This document shows positions 9,219-17,961 of a DNA stretch of 64,000 nucleotides, piece by piece. How positions within the stretch are numbered: the first letter of the stretch is position 1; every line of letters starts with the position of its first letter. Both the position numbers and the translations under genes were made by a program. The stretch is from Paenibacillus sp. J45TS6 (lineage in GTDB: Bacteria; Bacillota; Bacilli; Paenibacillales; Paenibacillaceae): the NCBI RefSeq assembly GCF_018403285.1, contig NZ_BOSJ01000004.1, positions 62,001 to 126,000 on the forward strand. Reading direction: 5' to 3'. The notes under the pieces were generated by a model. That model saw only the letters and a program-made list of their open reading frames with translations. It was not told the origin of the DNA and did not search any database.

Positions 9219-9251
9219 AGCATCTTCCTTTCCGAGGAGGGTGCTTTTTTT
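9219..9251 (+). terminator. Rho-independent terminator
   Basis: AGCATCTTCCT pairs with AGGAGGGTGCT (with G-T wobbles) and is followed by seven T. It ends the arabinofuranosidase unit. Confidence 0.85.
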
Positions 9252-9347
9252 ACATGAAAATCAAGTTGATCAAGATACGAAACTGCTAGACATATTTTTG
9301 GGAAATACAGTAAAATAATGGGATTAGAATAAAGGGGTGCAGCTGAT

Positions 9348-10070
9348 ATGTCTTTTGAAAAAGTGCTTGATCAAGGTTATGTTCGTCTAGTAAATCATAT
9401 GGGGTCTGATCTAACCATAGCGAATGCGGCAAGAGTGTCTTATGCCAAAGAGTCAGTGGAACTCACGGAGAGAGATATGAAACTGATACGGTTTCTAGCA
9501 AGAGAAGGACATACTTCTCCTTTTCGCCACGTAATGCTGCAATATGAAATCTACGCACCCTTGATGGTTGCTAGACAGTGGTGGAAATACATAGTCGGCT
9601 CAAGTCATATGGAAGGTACAGGAGACAGCCTCGATGCGTGGAATGAGTCGAGTCGCAGATACATAACAGAAGAACCCGAGTTTTATATTCCAAATCATCA
9701 GGAGTGGAGAGGAGCACCCGCACATTCAAAACAAGGGAGCGGAGAGGCGCTTCCAATAGAGCAGGGCGCGAAACTAAGTGAAGAGTTACTGGAGTATGTA
9801 GAACTGGGTATAAAAAAATATGAGGCAGCTCTAGAATCAGGGGTATGCGCGGAACAGGCAAGGCTTTTTCTCCCATCTTACGGGATGTATATTCGCTGGT
9901 ATTGGACAGCTTCACTGCAATCCGTATGTCATTTCTTAAATCAGCGGCTTATGCATGATGCCCAGCAGGAGATTCAAGCGTATGCGAAAGCAATTCTCTC
10001 CTTAAGTGAACCTCTGTTCCCGGCAGCAATGAATGAGATGGTGCATTATAAGGAAGAAACTTTGTTATAG
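9348..10070 (+). CDS. thyX: Flavin-dependent thymidylate synthase ThyX
   Basis: A 240-residue enzyme that converts dUMP to dTMP using methylene-tetrahydrofolate and FAD. The family pattern is visible in LVARQ...WNESSRRY (about residues 74-107), with NExSxRY conserved, and in the C-terminal QSVCHFLNQRL and DAQQEI motifs. The classical RHRxxS element is replaced: after RQW comes WKY and an insertion of about 15 residues before NE, a variant I believe other Firmicutes ThyX proteins share. AAAGGGGTG precedes the ATG. The next gene overlaps or closely follows, so a small operon with the acetyltransferase and nucleotidyltransferase is likely. Confidence 0.9.
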   Translation: MSFEKVLDQGYVRLVNHMGSDLTIANAARVSYAKESVELTERDMKLIRFLAREGHTSPFRHVMLQYEIYAPLMVARQWWKYIVGSSHMEGTGDSLDAWNESSRRYITEEPEFYIPNHQEWRGAPAHSKQGSGEALPIEQGAKLSEELLEYVELGIKKYEAALESGVCAEQARLFLPSYGMYIRWYWTASLQSVCHFLNQRLMHDAQQEIQAYAKAILSLSEPLFPAAMNEMVHYKEETLL

Positions 10071-10110
10071 AAGAGAGCATAACCTAAATGAATGGCAGGA
10101 GGTAACGAAC

Positions 10111-10548
10111 TTGGAATACCGTAAGATGGATGCCCGCGATTATGAGCAGTGTATTGCTTTATGGAGAAGAACGGAAGGAATGAGTATCAGCAATGCAGAT
10201 TCCAGGGAAGCCATAGAAAGTTATTTGGAACGTAATGAAGGCTTCAGTTATGTAGCTGTTCAGAGTGAAGATATCATAGGGACTCTACTGGCAGGACATG
10301 ACGGAAGACGAGGCTATCTATACCATTTGGCAGTCAAGCCGGAATACCGGGGACAAGGGATTGCCAAAATCCTTGTACAGTCTTGTCTGGACCGATTACG
10401 AGACGCAGGGATCGAGCGAGCCCATATTATGGTGATGGGTTCCAATGAGAGTGGCCAATCATTCTGGACGGGTCTCGGATGGACACGGCGCGGAGATATT
10501 TTGATATGTTCTCGAGATATTCATACGAATCCTGTAGGAAAGGAATGA
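10111..10548 (+). CDS. GNAT-family N-acetyltransferase (YpeA/RimI-like)
   Basis: A 145-residue acetyltransferase of a single GNAT domain. The acetyl-CoA pyrophosphate loop is RGQGIA (about residue 81), preceded by the strand YLYHLAVKPEY. The C-terminal QSFWTGLGWTRRGD is the usual last helix and strand. The substrate is unknown. I set the start at TTG 10111 because CAGGAGGTAACGAAC lies directly before it; an upstream in-frame ATG at 10033 sits inside thyX without a binding site. The stop is 3 bases before the next ATG. Confidence 0.85.
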   Translation: MEYRKMDARDYEQCIALWRRTEGMSISNADSREAIESYLERNEGFSYVAVQSEDIIGTLLAGHDGRRGYLYHLAVKPEYRGQGIAKILVQSCLDRLRDAGIERAHIMVMGSNESGQSFWTGLGWTRRGDILICSRDIHTNPVGKE

Positions 10549-10551
10549 CGT

Positions 10552-11388
10552 ATGCCACTGCTGACAGAGTACGAGAAAAGACGGAATATCGCAAATTCTA
10601 AAACAGAAGAACTAACAAGGAGATTTCCCTGTATAGAGGCTATTATGGTAACTGGATCGGTCGCAACAGGTAAGGTTGATGCGTTCTCGGATCTTGATCT
10701 ACTATGCTATGTAGAAGGTCCCATACCCGCTTCTATCAAGAAATACGAACAAATGAAGCTGGATGAGCTCTCAGGTATTGAGATTGCTTCTAGTGATGAT
10801 GTATATGCAGTGAATTATGAGATCCAAGGTGTGAAATGTGAGATGGTGTATTTCTCTATTTCTTTTGTCGAACAAAAATTAATGAATTTGATTCAATATA
10901 AACACCACTCTTTTTCTACTCATACGGTAGCAACTGGCATTCTGCAATCCTTATCTTTATATGATAAGTCAGGCGTGCTTGCAGGCTGGAAGTGTTCACT
11001 AAGCGCATATCCTGAGGATATAGGAAGCTGGCTGATCACAGAACATCTTAATTTTTATTCTAGAGCAGAGATGGAAAGAGGGCTTGTTCGTAACGATCTC
11101 GTATATTTGGCGGAAAAGAAACTGAAAAATCAAGAAAAGCTGCTTGCAATATGGTGTGGCCTAAACCGGATGTACTATCCAGGTAAGACGAAGGGGCTTA
11201 TTAATACGTTAAGCCAAATGAAGATGAAACCAAATAATGCAGAATTTCAAATGATGAACTTGTGGAGGGTACCAGCTGAAGAATCCATAAATATTTTATC
11301 TGATTTAATAGAAGACACATTTGATCTCATTGAACTGTACAGATCAGATCTGGTGGTTTCCGAAGCCCGTCAACAATTTCTTAAGTAG
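10552..11388 (+). CDS. Nucleotidyltransferase-fold protein (NTP_transf_2-like)
   Basis: A 278-residue soluble protein. The N-terminal domain carries the polymerase-beta-type motif G35-S36...D47-x-D49 (TGSVATG...SDLDLL), which binds metal and NTP. The remaining ~200 residues are mostly helical and I do not recognise them. Proteins of this kind include aminoglycoside adenylyltransferases and many uncharacterised enzymes; no resistance function can be claimed. It follows the GNAT gene by 3 bases, with AGGAATGACGT before the ATG, and is followed within 20 bases by a small conserved gene, so it is inside an operon. Confidence 0.75.
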   Translation: MPLLTEYEKRRNIANSKTEELTRRFPCIEAIMVTGSVATGKVDAFSDLDLLCYVEGPIPASIKKYEQMKLDELSGIEIASSDDVYAVNYEIQGVKCEMVYFSISFVEQKLMNLIQYKHHSFSTHTVATGILQSLSLYDKSGVLAGWKCSLSAYPEDIGSWLITEHLNFYSRAEMERGLVRNDLVYLAEKKLKNQEKLLAIWCGLNRMYYPGKTKGLINTLSQMKMKPNNAEFQMMNLWRVPAEESINILSDLIEDTFDLIELYRSDLVVSEARQQFLK

Positions 11389-11407
11389 GATAGGGAGGCT
11401 GACAGTG

Positions 11408-11752
11408 ATGAACAAGATTGATTACAATGGACGAATCTTTACGTCATGGGAGAATTCCGGCAATGGGGAGGTCAATCGAGAGACACTTTTTCATTATTTT
11501 CAGGACGGAAACCTCGTGTGGGCTAATTATGCGGGAGGCGGTATTATAGCAGGCCACCTGATTGCGACAATGGGGGAAGATGGAGTTCTGGATATGCGTT
11601 ATCATCATGTTAATGAAAAGAATGAGATCATGACAGGGATATGCACTTCAACTCCCGAATTACTTGAGAGCGGAAAAATATGCATCCATGAAGAATGGAC
11701 ATGGACAAGCGGAGACCGGTCAAGCGGGCGTTCTATACTGCAAGAAGTCTGA
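11408..11752 (+). CDS. Small conserved Bacillales protein, function unknown
   Basis: A 114-residue protein with repeating beta-strand patterns (GRIFTSWENSGNGEV, GNLVWANYAGGGIIAGHL, DMRYHHVNEKNEIMTG, HEEWTWTSGD). I recall closely similar short proteins in Bacillales that databases often label n-acetylglutamate synthase; nothing in the sequence supports that enzyme activity. AGGGAGG precedes the start; GTG at 11405 is an alternative start one codon upstream. It sits at the end of the thyX-GNAT-nucleotidyltransferase run. Confidence 0.65.
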   Translation: MNKIDYNGRIFTSWENSGNGEVNRETLFHYFQDGNLVWANYAGGGIIAGHLIATMGEDGVLDMRYHHVNEKNEIMTGICTSTPELLESGKICIHEEWTWTSGDRSSGRSILQEV

Positions 11753-11788
11753 AAGGTGATTGTATTGTTGTATTAGAAGGAGGCAGCC

Positions 11789-12121
11789 ATGGATTTGGAT
11801 AATCTGGTCGTGTTCAGTTTTGTAGGGATCATTTCCGTTATCATCGGTGTGGTAATGAAATGGAAGCCTCCAAAGCGAATAAACAGCTTGTTTGGATATC
11901 GAACCCATCGGTCAACTCAGAATCAACAAATGTGGGAAGAAGCGAATCGTTATAGTGCGATGTGGATGATTTATGTTGGGATCTTTTTTATAATCATTGG
12001 ATTGATCGTTGCCAAATTCGTTCAAGGTATTCAGGGACTTGGTATTTTGGTAGGCGTGTTTCTGACCGTTCATTTCCTTGTATTTGTAATGGTGGAGAGA
12101 AGGTTAAAGGAGCTAGAATAA
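11789..12121 (+). CDS. SdpI-family small membrane protein
   Basis: A 110-residue protein with three hydrophobic helices (about 6-24, 54-74, 79-99). The segment FGYRTHRSTQNQQMWEEANRY between helix 1 and 2 is the hallmark of the SdpI C-terminal domain. SdpI of B. subtilis gives immunity to the SdpC toxin, but most short homologues have no known partner, and no toxin gene is visible here. AAGGAGG lies before the ATG. Confidence 0.8.
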   Translation: MDLDNLVVFSFVGIISVIIGVVMKWKPPKRINSLFGYRTHRSTQNQQMWEEANRYSAMWMIYVGIFFIIIGLIVAKFVQGIQGLGILVGVFLTVHFLVFVMVERRLKELE

Positions 12122-12753
12122 AACATGGAAATACAACTATAACCGCTTACAATATAAAAGAGAATTACAGAATAACCGAACTATTTCGACATTTATAAAC
12201 AAAATATATGTGTTTACAATATAAGGGAATTAAGGAGTTGTGCAGTCCGCATAACTTCTTTTTTATTCCATATAAACTACGAATTAGGAGCAAAAATTAG
12301 GAAGTCAGCAGTAAAATTGAAATTCATAAATATTTTTTCGGAAAATCAAACTATTTCCTCTTAAAGCTTGTTATTATAGTACTGAACGTTGTTTTATCTG
12401 AATTCTGAATAGAAAGTGTGAGTTAGTAAAGCGGACAAAATCCGCTGTGAAATAAGAAGGATAAACTGAGGTTTCCTGTGAGAAATATGGAAAATATCTT
12501 CATATCGGATGCCCATCAGATAGGACTTACGGCAGCTCAGAAAGCAGAAATAATCCGATGTTAATATTTTGACCAAATTGTGTCATTAAAAGCAAAAGAC
12601 GAACATCGGGTATGTTATGATCCTGTGCTTCATTTAAGAACATGGTAAGAGCTGATTGGGGCAAGCTATTCCTGATCAAGAATTCATTGTAAGAGTCTAG
12701 TGTATACAAAATAAAACCAAAATGAGTAAGTGGACTGTACTTAAGGAGGAATA
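12122..12753. other. AT-rich intergenic region without a supported gene
   Basis: After the terminator at 12234-12265 I see about 480 bases with no convincing coding signal. A hairpin AGCGGA-CAAAA-TCCGCT lies at about 12430-12449 without a T-run. A minus-strand open frame at 12527-12799 has no ribosome binding site and runs into the next gene. Confidence 0.5.
12234..12265 (+). terminator. Rho-independent terminator
   Basis: GGAGTTGTGC and GCATAACTTC pair over ten bases with two G-T wobbles and loop AGTCC, followed by a run of T. Confidence 0.8.
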
Positions 12754-13233
12754 GTGATGATGATATCCTACAACCATGAATCCATCGAGTATCACACAAC
12801 TACAGGAGGAATAATTATTCAGAATGGCAGAGTTCTCCTGCAAAGAGAACAAAACCAGCCGTATTGGTTTTTACCAGGCGGAAGTGTAGAAGCAGATGAT
12901 ACACCTGAGTATACAATCGCTAAGATGATATATGAACAGCTTGGTGTACCTGTAATTCAAGAGCAGCAAGTATGGATGATTGAGAATATTGTCGATTTAC
13001 CGCTGGGTCCCAATATGCAGGTTCATGAGACGGGAATGTTCTTCGTTCTGGAACTTCCATATCCACATCCGATCTTCAATAAAGATGGTGAATTTACAGG
13101 TACAAATAAAGAATATAGATATAAATGGATTGATCTTGATGTTCTTAGGCAGCATCACGTTGTTCCGGAATTTGTCGTTCCCGAGCTTCATGTGCTGGAA
13201 GTTGGAAAGGGTGTCAAGCATATCGTCAGCTAG
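12754..13233 (+). CDS. Nudix-fold protein with a degenerate Nudix box
   Basis: A 159-residue protein with the Nudix layout: strand GGIIIQNGRVLLQRE, then LPGGSVEADDTPEYTIAKMIYEQLGV (residues about 40-65). The box consensus GX5EX7REUXEEXGU is only partly kept: the RE pair is Lys-Met and the EE pair is Glu-Gln, so metal-ligand glutamates are lost. It may have altered catalysis or act by binding. TAAGGAGGAATAGTG precedes the start; ATG codons at 12754 and 12757 are both possible. It is monocistronic between two terminators. Confidence 0.8.
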   Translation: MMMISYNHESIEYHTTTGGIIIQNGRVLLQREQNQPYWFLPGGSVEADDTPEYTIAKMIYEQLGVPVIQEQQVWMIENIVDLPLGPNMQVHETGMFFVLELPYPHPIFNKDGEFTGTNKEYRYKWIDLDVLRQHHVVPEFVVPELHVLEVGKGVKHIVS

Positions 13234-13327
13234 TTATTGTAGAGATCATCTCTGTTCCTTATAAGTTTGAGCAGGGAGCCGTACATATGCTGAGTCTTAC
13301 GAATGAAAAAATAGGATTGATCTCATG

Positions 13328-13357
13328 AAGCCTGGGTTCTTACGCTCAGGCTTTTCT
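13328..13357 (+). terminator. Rho-independent terminator
   Basis: AAGCCTGGG pairs with CTCAGGCTT (one wobble) around an 8-base loop, followed by TTTTCTT. Confidence 0.8.
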
Positions 13358-13453
13358 TATGTCTTGAAATAACAGATGACTTTGCATCTTTTCTTCTGAA
13401 AAGGTATTGTAGAAAGTAATGTGAAAAGGTAAGTATGGAGGGAATCAGGGGAC

Positions 13454-14110
13454 ATGGCTAAGCAAAAATATTATGTAGTTTGGGAAGGGAAAAGCCCGGG
13501 TATTTATACAAGTTGGCCTGCATGCCAGCAGCAGGTTAACGGAGTGAATGGCGCTAAATACAAGGCATTTGAATCCAAAACAGAGGCCGAGAAAGCCTAC
13601 ACGGCAGGCTGGAAAGGATATTGGGGGCAAGGAGGAGCTCAGAAATCTGCAGGGAGTTCTAGCAAGCGTACGTATGGAGCTGCTGATGCTGCACCTATAG
13701 AACCTGTTGACTACAATAGTATCTCGGTTGATGTAGGAACTAGGGGAAACCCAGGCCCTATGGAATACAAAGGCGTGGATACGAAGACAGGAGAAGTATT
13801 GTTCAGTGTAGGTCCCATACCAAATGGTACAAATAACATCGGCGAGTTTCTTGCCATTGTTCATGCGCTGGCCTATCTTCAAGAACAAGGAAGTAACAAG
13901 ACCATTTATAGCGACTCAGTAAATGCGATGAAATGGGTTAGACAGAAGAAAGCGGCTACTACATTGAAAAAAGATGCCTCGACCCGTCAGGTTTGGGATT
14001 TGGTCGAGCGGGCTGAAGAATGGCTCAGAACGCATACGTACCAGAACAAAATCGTGAAATGGCAAACGAAGTTGTGGGGAGAAATTAAAGCAGATTATGG
14101 ACGTAAGTAA
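13454..14110 (+). CDS. rnhA: Ribonuclease HI with N-terminal viroplasmin-type hybrid-binding domain
   Basis: A 218-residue enzyme that cuts RNA in RNA-DNA hybrids. Residues 4-50 (KYYVVWEGKSPGIYTSW, then KYKAFESKTEAEKAY) form the hybrid-binding domain. After a Gly/Ser linker the RNase H fold follows, with the four acidic residues D93 (SVDVG), E131 (NIGEF), D154 (YSDS) and D214 (ADYG). The C-terminal half is of the short Bacillus/Clostridium type. CAGGGGAC lies before the ATG. It stands alone, with a Cof-type phosphatase gene 37 bases downstream. Confidence 0.92.
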   Translation: MAKQKYYVVWEGKSPGIYTSWPACQQQVNGVNGAKYKAFESKTEAEKAYTAGWKGYWGQGGAQKSAGSSSKRTYGAADAAPIEPVDYNSISVDVGTRGNPGPMEYKGVDTKTGEVLFSVGPIPNGTNNIGEFLAIVHALAYLQEQGSNKTIYSDSVNAMKWVRQKKAATTLKKDASTRQVWDLVERAEEWLRTHTYQNKIVKWQTKLWGEIKADYGRK

Positions 14111-14147
14111 ATAGAGAAATCATAACATTCATGGAGGGAACATAAGA

Positions 14148-14933
14148 ATGACTAATTATAAAGCAGTGTTTTTTGATATAGATGGTACGCTGGTGAATGA
14201 TGAGAAGGTTATTCCTGCAGATGCAGTTGAAGCGGTGAATCAGCTGAAAGCTAGTGGAATTGATGTTTTTATAGCGACGGGAAGAGCACCTTACTATATT
14301 ACAAAATATTTATCAGAGCTTGGTCTGGACTCGTTTATCAGTCTGAATGGATCATATGTGGTGTACAAAGGACAACCTGTTCATAAGACTCCTATTTCCA
14401 AATCAACAATGGAAAGACTGGAAAATACGGCACTCAGCCACAATCATCCCATTGTAATGCAAGGTGCTGAGGCGAGCTTCTCTAACACGGAACAGCACGA
14501 TTTTATTGCAACGTCTTTTGAGACCCTTCGTGTCGAGGTACCGGGTTATCGTACTTCCTATTGGAAAGAAGCGCCGATCTATCAGGCACTGCTATATTGC
14601 CAAGAACACGAAGAACATATCTATACATCGGAGGAAGCTGGTTTTGGGGATCTTCAGTTTGTTAGATGGCATCCTTATGCTGTGGATGTAATTCCTGCGG
14701 AAGGTTCCAAGGCCAAAGGGATTGAGGCGGTACTCAAAGTTTTGGGAATATCGAAAGAAGAAGTGGTTGCTTTTGGCGATGGACTGAATGATGTAGAAAT
14801 GTTGTCCTATGTAGGGCTGGGTATCGCAATGGGGAATGCCAATGATGAGGTTAAATCATATGCAAAATATGTGACCAGTTCGGTTGATGAAAGCGGAATT
14901 CGTAAAGGTTTGGAGTATGCCGGGTTATTGTAG
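14148..14933 (+). CDS. Cof-type HAD-IIB phosphatase
   Basis: A 261-residue cytoplasmic phosphatase. Motif I is FFDIDGTLV (nucleophile D10, acid D12), motif II is IATGRAP, and the C-terminal GDGLNDVEML carries motif IV; the ~100-residue C2B cap lies between. Such enzymes dephosphorylate sugar phosphates, FMN or pyridoxal phosphate; the substrate cannot be told. GGAGGGAAC precedes the ATG. A terminator follows at 14968. Confidence 0.9.
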   Translation: MTNYKAVFFDIDGTLVNDEKVIPADAVEAVNQLKASGIDVFIATGRAPYYITKYLSELGLDSFISLNGSYVVYKGQPVHKTPISKSTMERLENTALSHNHPIVMQGAEASFSNTEQHDFIATSFETLRVEVPGYRTSYWKEAPIYQALLYCQEHEEHIYTSEEAGFGDLQFVRWHPYAVDVIPAEGSKAKGIEAVLKVLGISKEEVVAFGDGLNDVEMLSYVGLGIAMGNANDEVKSYAKYVTSSVDESGIRKGLEYAGLL

Positions 14934-14967
14934 TGAGGTTTTGGTTTATATAGGACAAAGCGGTGTG

Positions 14968-14999
14968 AAAAAGGATGATCCATGGGACCATCCTTTTTC
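14968..14999 (+). terminator. Rho-independent terminator
   Basis: AAAAAGGATGATCC pairs with GGACCATCCTTTTT with almost no loop, ending in a T-run. Confidence 0.8.
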
Positions 15000-15146
15000 T
15001 ATGCTTGCAGCCTTCATTTTCAACACAAAAAAATTACATGATAATTACATAATAGGGGAACCAATATGCGTAAAAAAGGATATATATGGTATTATTGATC
15101 TTAAGATCGGAAAGAGGATTGGGAGTTTCCTGTGAGGAGGATGTTC

Positions 15147-15635
15147 ATGTTCTATGTTAATGCAAGAGCTTTTATTGAAAGAGAAGGAAAACAAGGAACC
15201 GAGCTCGTCATTCAAACCCGTAACAAGCCGGGAGAGGAAGCACTTGAACTTCCAGGTGGAAGAATTGAACTATTCGAATCCGTTCACAAAGCGTTAATTA
15301 GAGAAGTTCAAGAAGAAACAGGTCTCACCATTACTCGGATTGAAGGCGCTTCAAAAAGAATCGATACGATAGGCATCAATCCAGACTTCGAGGTCGAATG
15401 TGTTGAGCCTTTTTGTGTATACCAAACCCTTAAGGGACCGGTTGATTCCATTGGTATGTATTTTATCTGTAAGGCAGAAGGTAAACTGTTAGAACAAGGG
15501 GACGAGACAAAGGGAGCTACATGGAAAACGTTGCAAAGTCTTCGTACGATGATCGATCAGAATCCACTGCAGTTTAGTAATGTAGATAGAGCAGGTCTTA
15601 AATATTATCTAAAACATAGAGTTGTGCGTGATTAA
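15147..15635 (+). CDS. Nudix hydrolase
   Basis: A 162-residue enzyme with an intact Nudix box, GGRIELFESVHKALIREVQEETGL (about residues 35-58), containing REVQEE. It should hydrolyse a nucleoside diphosphate linked to another group; the substrate is unknown. I chose the ATG at 15147 because GAGGAGG (15134-15140) lies 6 bases upstream; GTG 15132 and ATG 15141 fall in or next to that site. It contrasts with the degenerate Nudix gene at 12754. Confidence 0.88.
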   Translation: MFYVNARAFIEREGKQGTELVIQTRNKPGEEALELPGGRIELFESVHKALIREVQEETGLTITRIEGASKRIDTIGINPDFEVECVEPFCVYQTLKGPVDSIGMYFICKAEGKLLEQGDETKGATWKTLQSLRTMIDQNPLQFSNVDRAGLKYYLKHRVVRD

Positions 15636-15681
15636 GTTACCCTTTTAATTTTTCTCTCATTCACTTTGTTGTCGTACATGC

Positions 15682-15734
15682 CTTCCTTCTTGAATAAGAT
15701 GAACAATAGGTTGTCTTTTTATTCAAGGAAGGAG
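15682..15734 (+). promoter_or_regulatory. Inverted repeat covering the ribosome binding site of the LysE gene
   Basis: CTTGAATAA (15689-15697) is complementary to TTATTCAAG (15719-15727), and the pairing can extend through TTCC/GGAA towards the Shine-Dalgarno AAGGAGGAGG at about 15729-15738. The fold could hide the start of the downstream gene. No known riboswitch core is recognisable. Confidence 0.4.
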
Positions 15735-15742
15735 GAGGCTGT

Positions 15743-16375
15743 ATGATTACAAGTGCTTTTTTGGGTTACATACTGCTTGGGGTTTCCATTGCTGCACCCA
15801 TTGGTCCGCTCAATGCTGCCCAGCTCAACATTGGAATCAGACGTGGATTCTTTCATTCCTGGTTTTTCGGACTTGGCGCAGTGCTTGCTGATCTATTGTA
15901 CATGCTATTAGTGTATTTGGGAGTCGTCCATTTACTAGATGCTCCCTTTATTCAAACGTTTTTATGGTTGTTTGGTTTTTTTGTGCTTTCGTACACAGGA
16001 ATAGAAAGTATTCTTAGCACCGGTCAGATCAAGGAAACGGAAATCGATCATAAAGAACCTCTGGGTAAATCAGTGATGTCAGGATTTTGGTTATCGCTTT
16101 TTAATCCGATGTCCATTCTATTCTGGCTCGGCATTTATGGTTCCGTTCTTGCGAAAGAGACAAGCTCTGGAAGCGTAATGCATGTAGTGATTTTTAGTTC
16201 TGCCATCATACTTGGTATTTTTATGTGGGACCTAGCCGTTGCCACCATGTCCAGTTTCTTCCGCCGGTATTTAAGTCCCACACTTTTAAAGACGATCTCT
16301 GTAATTTCGGGTCTATCCTTATTAGGATTTGGATTATATTTTGGTGTTCAGGCAGTCAAGGCTTTATTTTTTTAA
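15743..16375 (+). CDS. LysE/RhtB-family exporter
   Basis: A 210-residue membrane protein with six hydrophobic helices. The N-terminal GVSIAAPIGPLNAAQLNIGIRRGF and the central SGFWLSLFNPMSILFWLGIYG motifs identify the LysE superfamily, which exports amino acids and related solutes. The substrate is not readable. GGAAGGAGGAGG precedes the ATG and lies in an inverted repeat. The 3' end overlaps the converging permease gene by 20 bases, and no terminator is visible between them. Confidence 0.9.
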   Translation: MITSAFLGYILLGVSIAAPIGPLNAAQLNIGIRRGFFHSWFFGLGAVLADLLYMLLVYLGVVHLLDAPFIQTFLWLFGFFVLSYTGIESILSTGQIKETEIDHKEPLGKSVMSGFWLSLFNPMSILFWLGIYGSVLAKETSSGSVMHVVIFSSAIILGIFMWDLAVATMSSFFRRYLSPTLLKTISVISGLSLLGFGLYFGVQAVKALFF

Positions 16376-17786
16376 CCCTTCCCGGGAAGCGATATTTATT
16401 AGATTTTAACTTTTGGATCAGCTTGCGGTCGGGCTTTGTTCGTTTGGGCCTATCCGCAGTCCATACTTTTTTCTGCATATACAGGGTTAAGAGACCAATG
16501 CATGCGATAAACAGAAAGCTGATCCAAAAGCCAGGTCTACCCGTCTTATGAAAGAGTGTTCCTGTTACAGCGAGTAGAATGAGAGTAAGTCCTCCGTATC
16601 TTTTGATTTGTCCAAAAGTGGTGAGCTTAAGCAGTTTGCCTGAGGTAATAAGAATGAAGGACCAATTGTACAGGAGCATGAGTCCTGCCGCAGTTGTGAT
16701 TGATTCATAGATGGTATCAGGCAAGAGTAACGCTGTTAGGATCGAAATACCGAGCAGCACAGCATTGAATCCATACGCATAAATAGGAAAACGTTCCTTC
16801 ACTTTTCTGCCGAAAAGAGAAGGGGCGTCTTTGTCTTGGGCAAGGGTAACTAGCATCGTCGTTACCGCATATAAGGATGCAACCATTGTCGAGAAACCAG
16901 CAATAATCAGCACGCCATTAAATAAGTGAGGAATAAAAGGAAGTTCATAAGTGGCTAGTGCCTGGATAAATGGACTCTTTTTAGTTCCATAACTCTGCCA
17001 AGGCGCCAAGGTAAGAACAAGAAACAAGGAAGTTACATAGATTACGGCAAGTACCGTTATCATAATTCTGCCCGATTTTGGAGCTTCTTTTGGCTGCTTC
17101 AAACGGATTGCCATAAGCCCCATGACTTCCACTCCTCCAAAGGCATAAAAAGAAAAGAGTAACGCTGCCCATGTACCTGTAATTCCGTTAGGGAATATCT
17201 CGCTTAAACGAAGCGGGGCATTAGGTTTGATTCCGCCGGATAACCAGCCGAATAAACCAGCAGCTCCAAGACCAATGAACATAAGGATAGCTGAAAGTTT
17301 GATAATGGCTGCTGTAGTCTGCAGCGGATCAAACAACTTCGTACCAATTACGATGATCAGGAGTCCAAGCAGTGCATATACTGACGCGAATACCCACATT
17401 GGGATAGCCGGAAACCAAAATCTCGTAAATAGGGACAAGGCAGTGAGCTGACTTCCCATAATCAGTAATTCTGAAGAAAAATACCCCCATCCACTGCTGA
17501 ATCCAGCCCATTTTCCATAAGCTTTCTTCGCATAGGATCGGAATGACCCTTGCTCTGGTGCAGCAGCTGTCATACCGGCGAGTGCATTAAATACACAATA
17601 TGTACCAAGAGCAGCCAGTACAAAAGTAAATAAAACGGATGGACCACCCACCTGAATGGCAAGAGCAGAACCTAAAAAATACCCCGTTCCGATGGTACCG
17701 GCAACGCCAAGCAAAGAAAGTTGCCACCATGATAAATTACCTTTTGTTTCAGATACTTGTTTCTTATTATTGCTATTATCGCCCAT
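16356..17786 (-). CDS. APC-family amino acid permease
   Basis: A 476-residue protein with about twelve transmembrane helices. The first helix carries LGVAGTIGTGYFLGSALAIQ, the Gly-rich substrate-binding turn of APC transporters, and helix 6 carries FYAFGGVEVMG. It imports an amino acid by cation symport; which one is unknown. GAGGT precedes the ATG. It converges with the LysE-type exporter, and the two genes overlap at their 3' ends. Confidence 0.88.
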   Translation of the reverse strand: MGDNSNNKKQVSETKGNLSWWQLSLLGVAGTIGTGYFLGSALAIQVGGPSVLFTFVLAALGTYCVFNALAGMTAAAPEQGSFRSYAKKAYGKWAGFSSGWGYFSSELLIMGSQLTALSLFTRFWFPAIPMWVFASVYALLGLLIIVIGTKLFDPLQTTAAIIKLSAILMFIGLGAAGLFGWLSGGIKPNAPLRLSEIFPNGITGTWAALLFSFYAFGGVEVMGLMAIRLKQPKEAPKSGRIMITVLAVIYVTSLFLVLTLAPWQSYGTKKSPFIQALATYELPFIPHLFNGVLIIAGFSTMVASLYAVTTMLVTLAQDKDAPSLFGRKVKERFPIYAYGFNAVLLGISILTALLLPDTIYESITTAAGLMLLYNWSFILITSGKLLKLTTFGQIKRYGGLTLILLAVTGTLFHKTGRPGFWISFLFIACIGLLTLYMQKKVWTADRPKRTKPDRKLIQKLKSNKYRFPGRVKKIKP

Positions 17787-17961
17787 TTTTTCTGTACCTC
17801 ATTCATGTCATATTTACCTCTGTAATATAAGAAAAGACAGACAAAAAGATACTGGAATAATTTCCTGCATAAAAAAGGCGGAATGAATTGGCAAAATATA
17901 GGTATTGGACTATGATAGATAAAAGGCGAATAAAGCAAAAAGACGGGGAAGGTGTCAGATC

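Noticed and set aside
11789-12121. SdpI-like gene as immunity protein of a toxin system
   Set aside because: No SdpC-like toxin or regulator is found around it.
12527-12799. Minus-strand frame of 90 codons in the gap before the Nudix gene
   Set aside because: It starts inside the Nudix gene without a binding site, and I recognise no family. A decayed gene is possible but not supported.
16378-16389. CTTCCCGGGAAG palindrome between LysE and permease genes as a terminator
   Set aside because: It has no loop and no T-run, and lies within the permease coding sequence.
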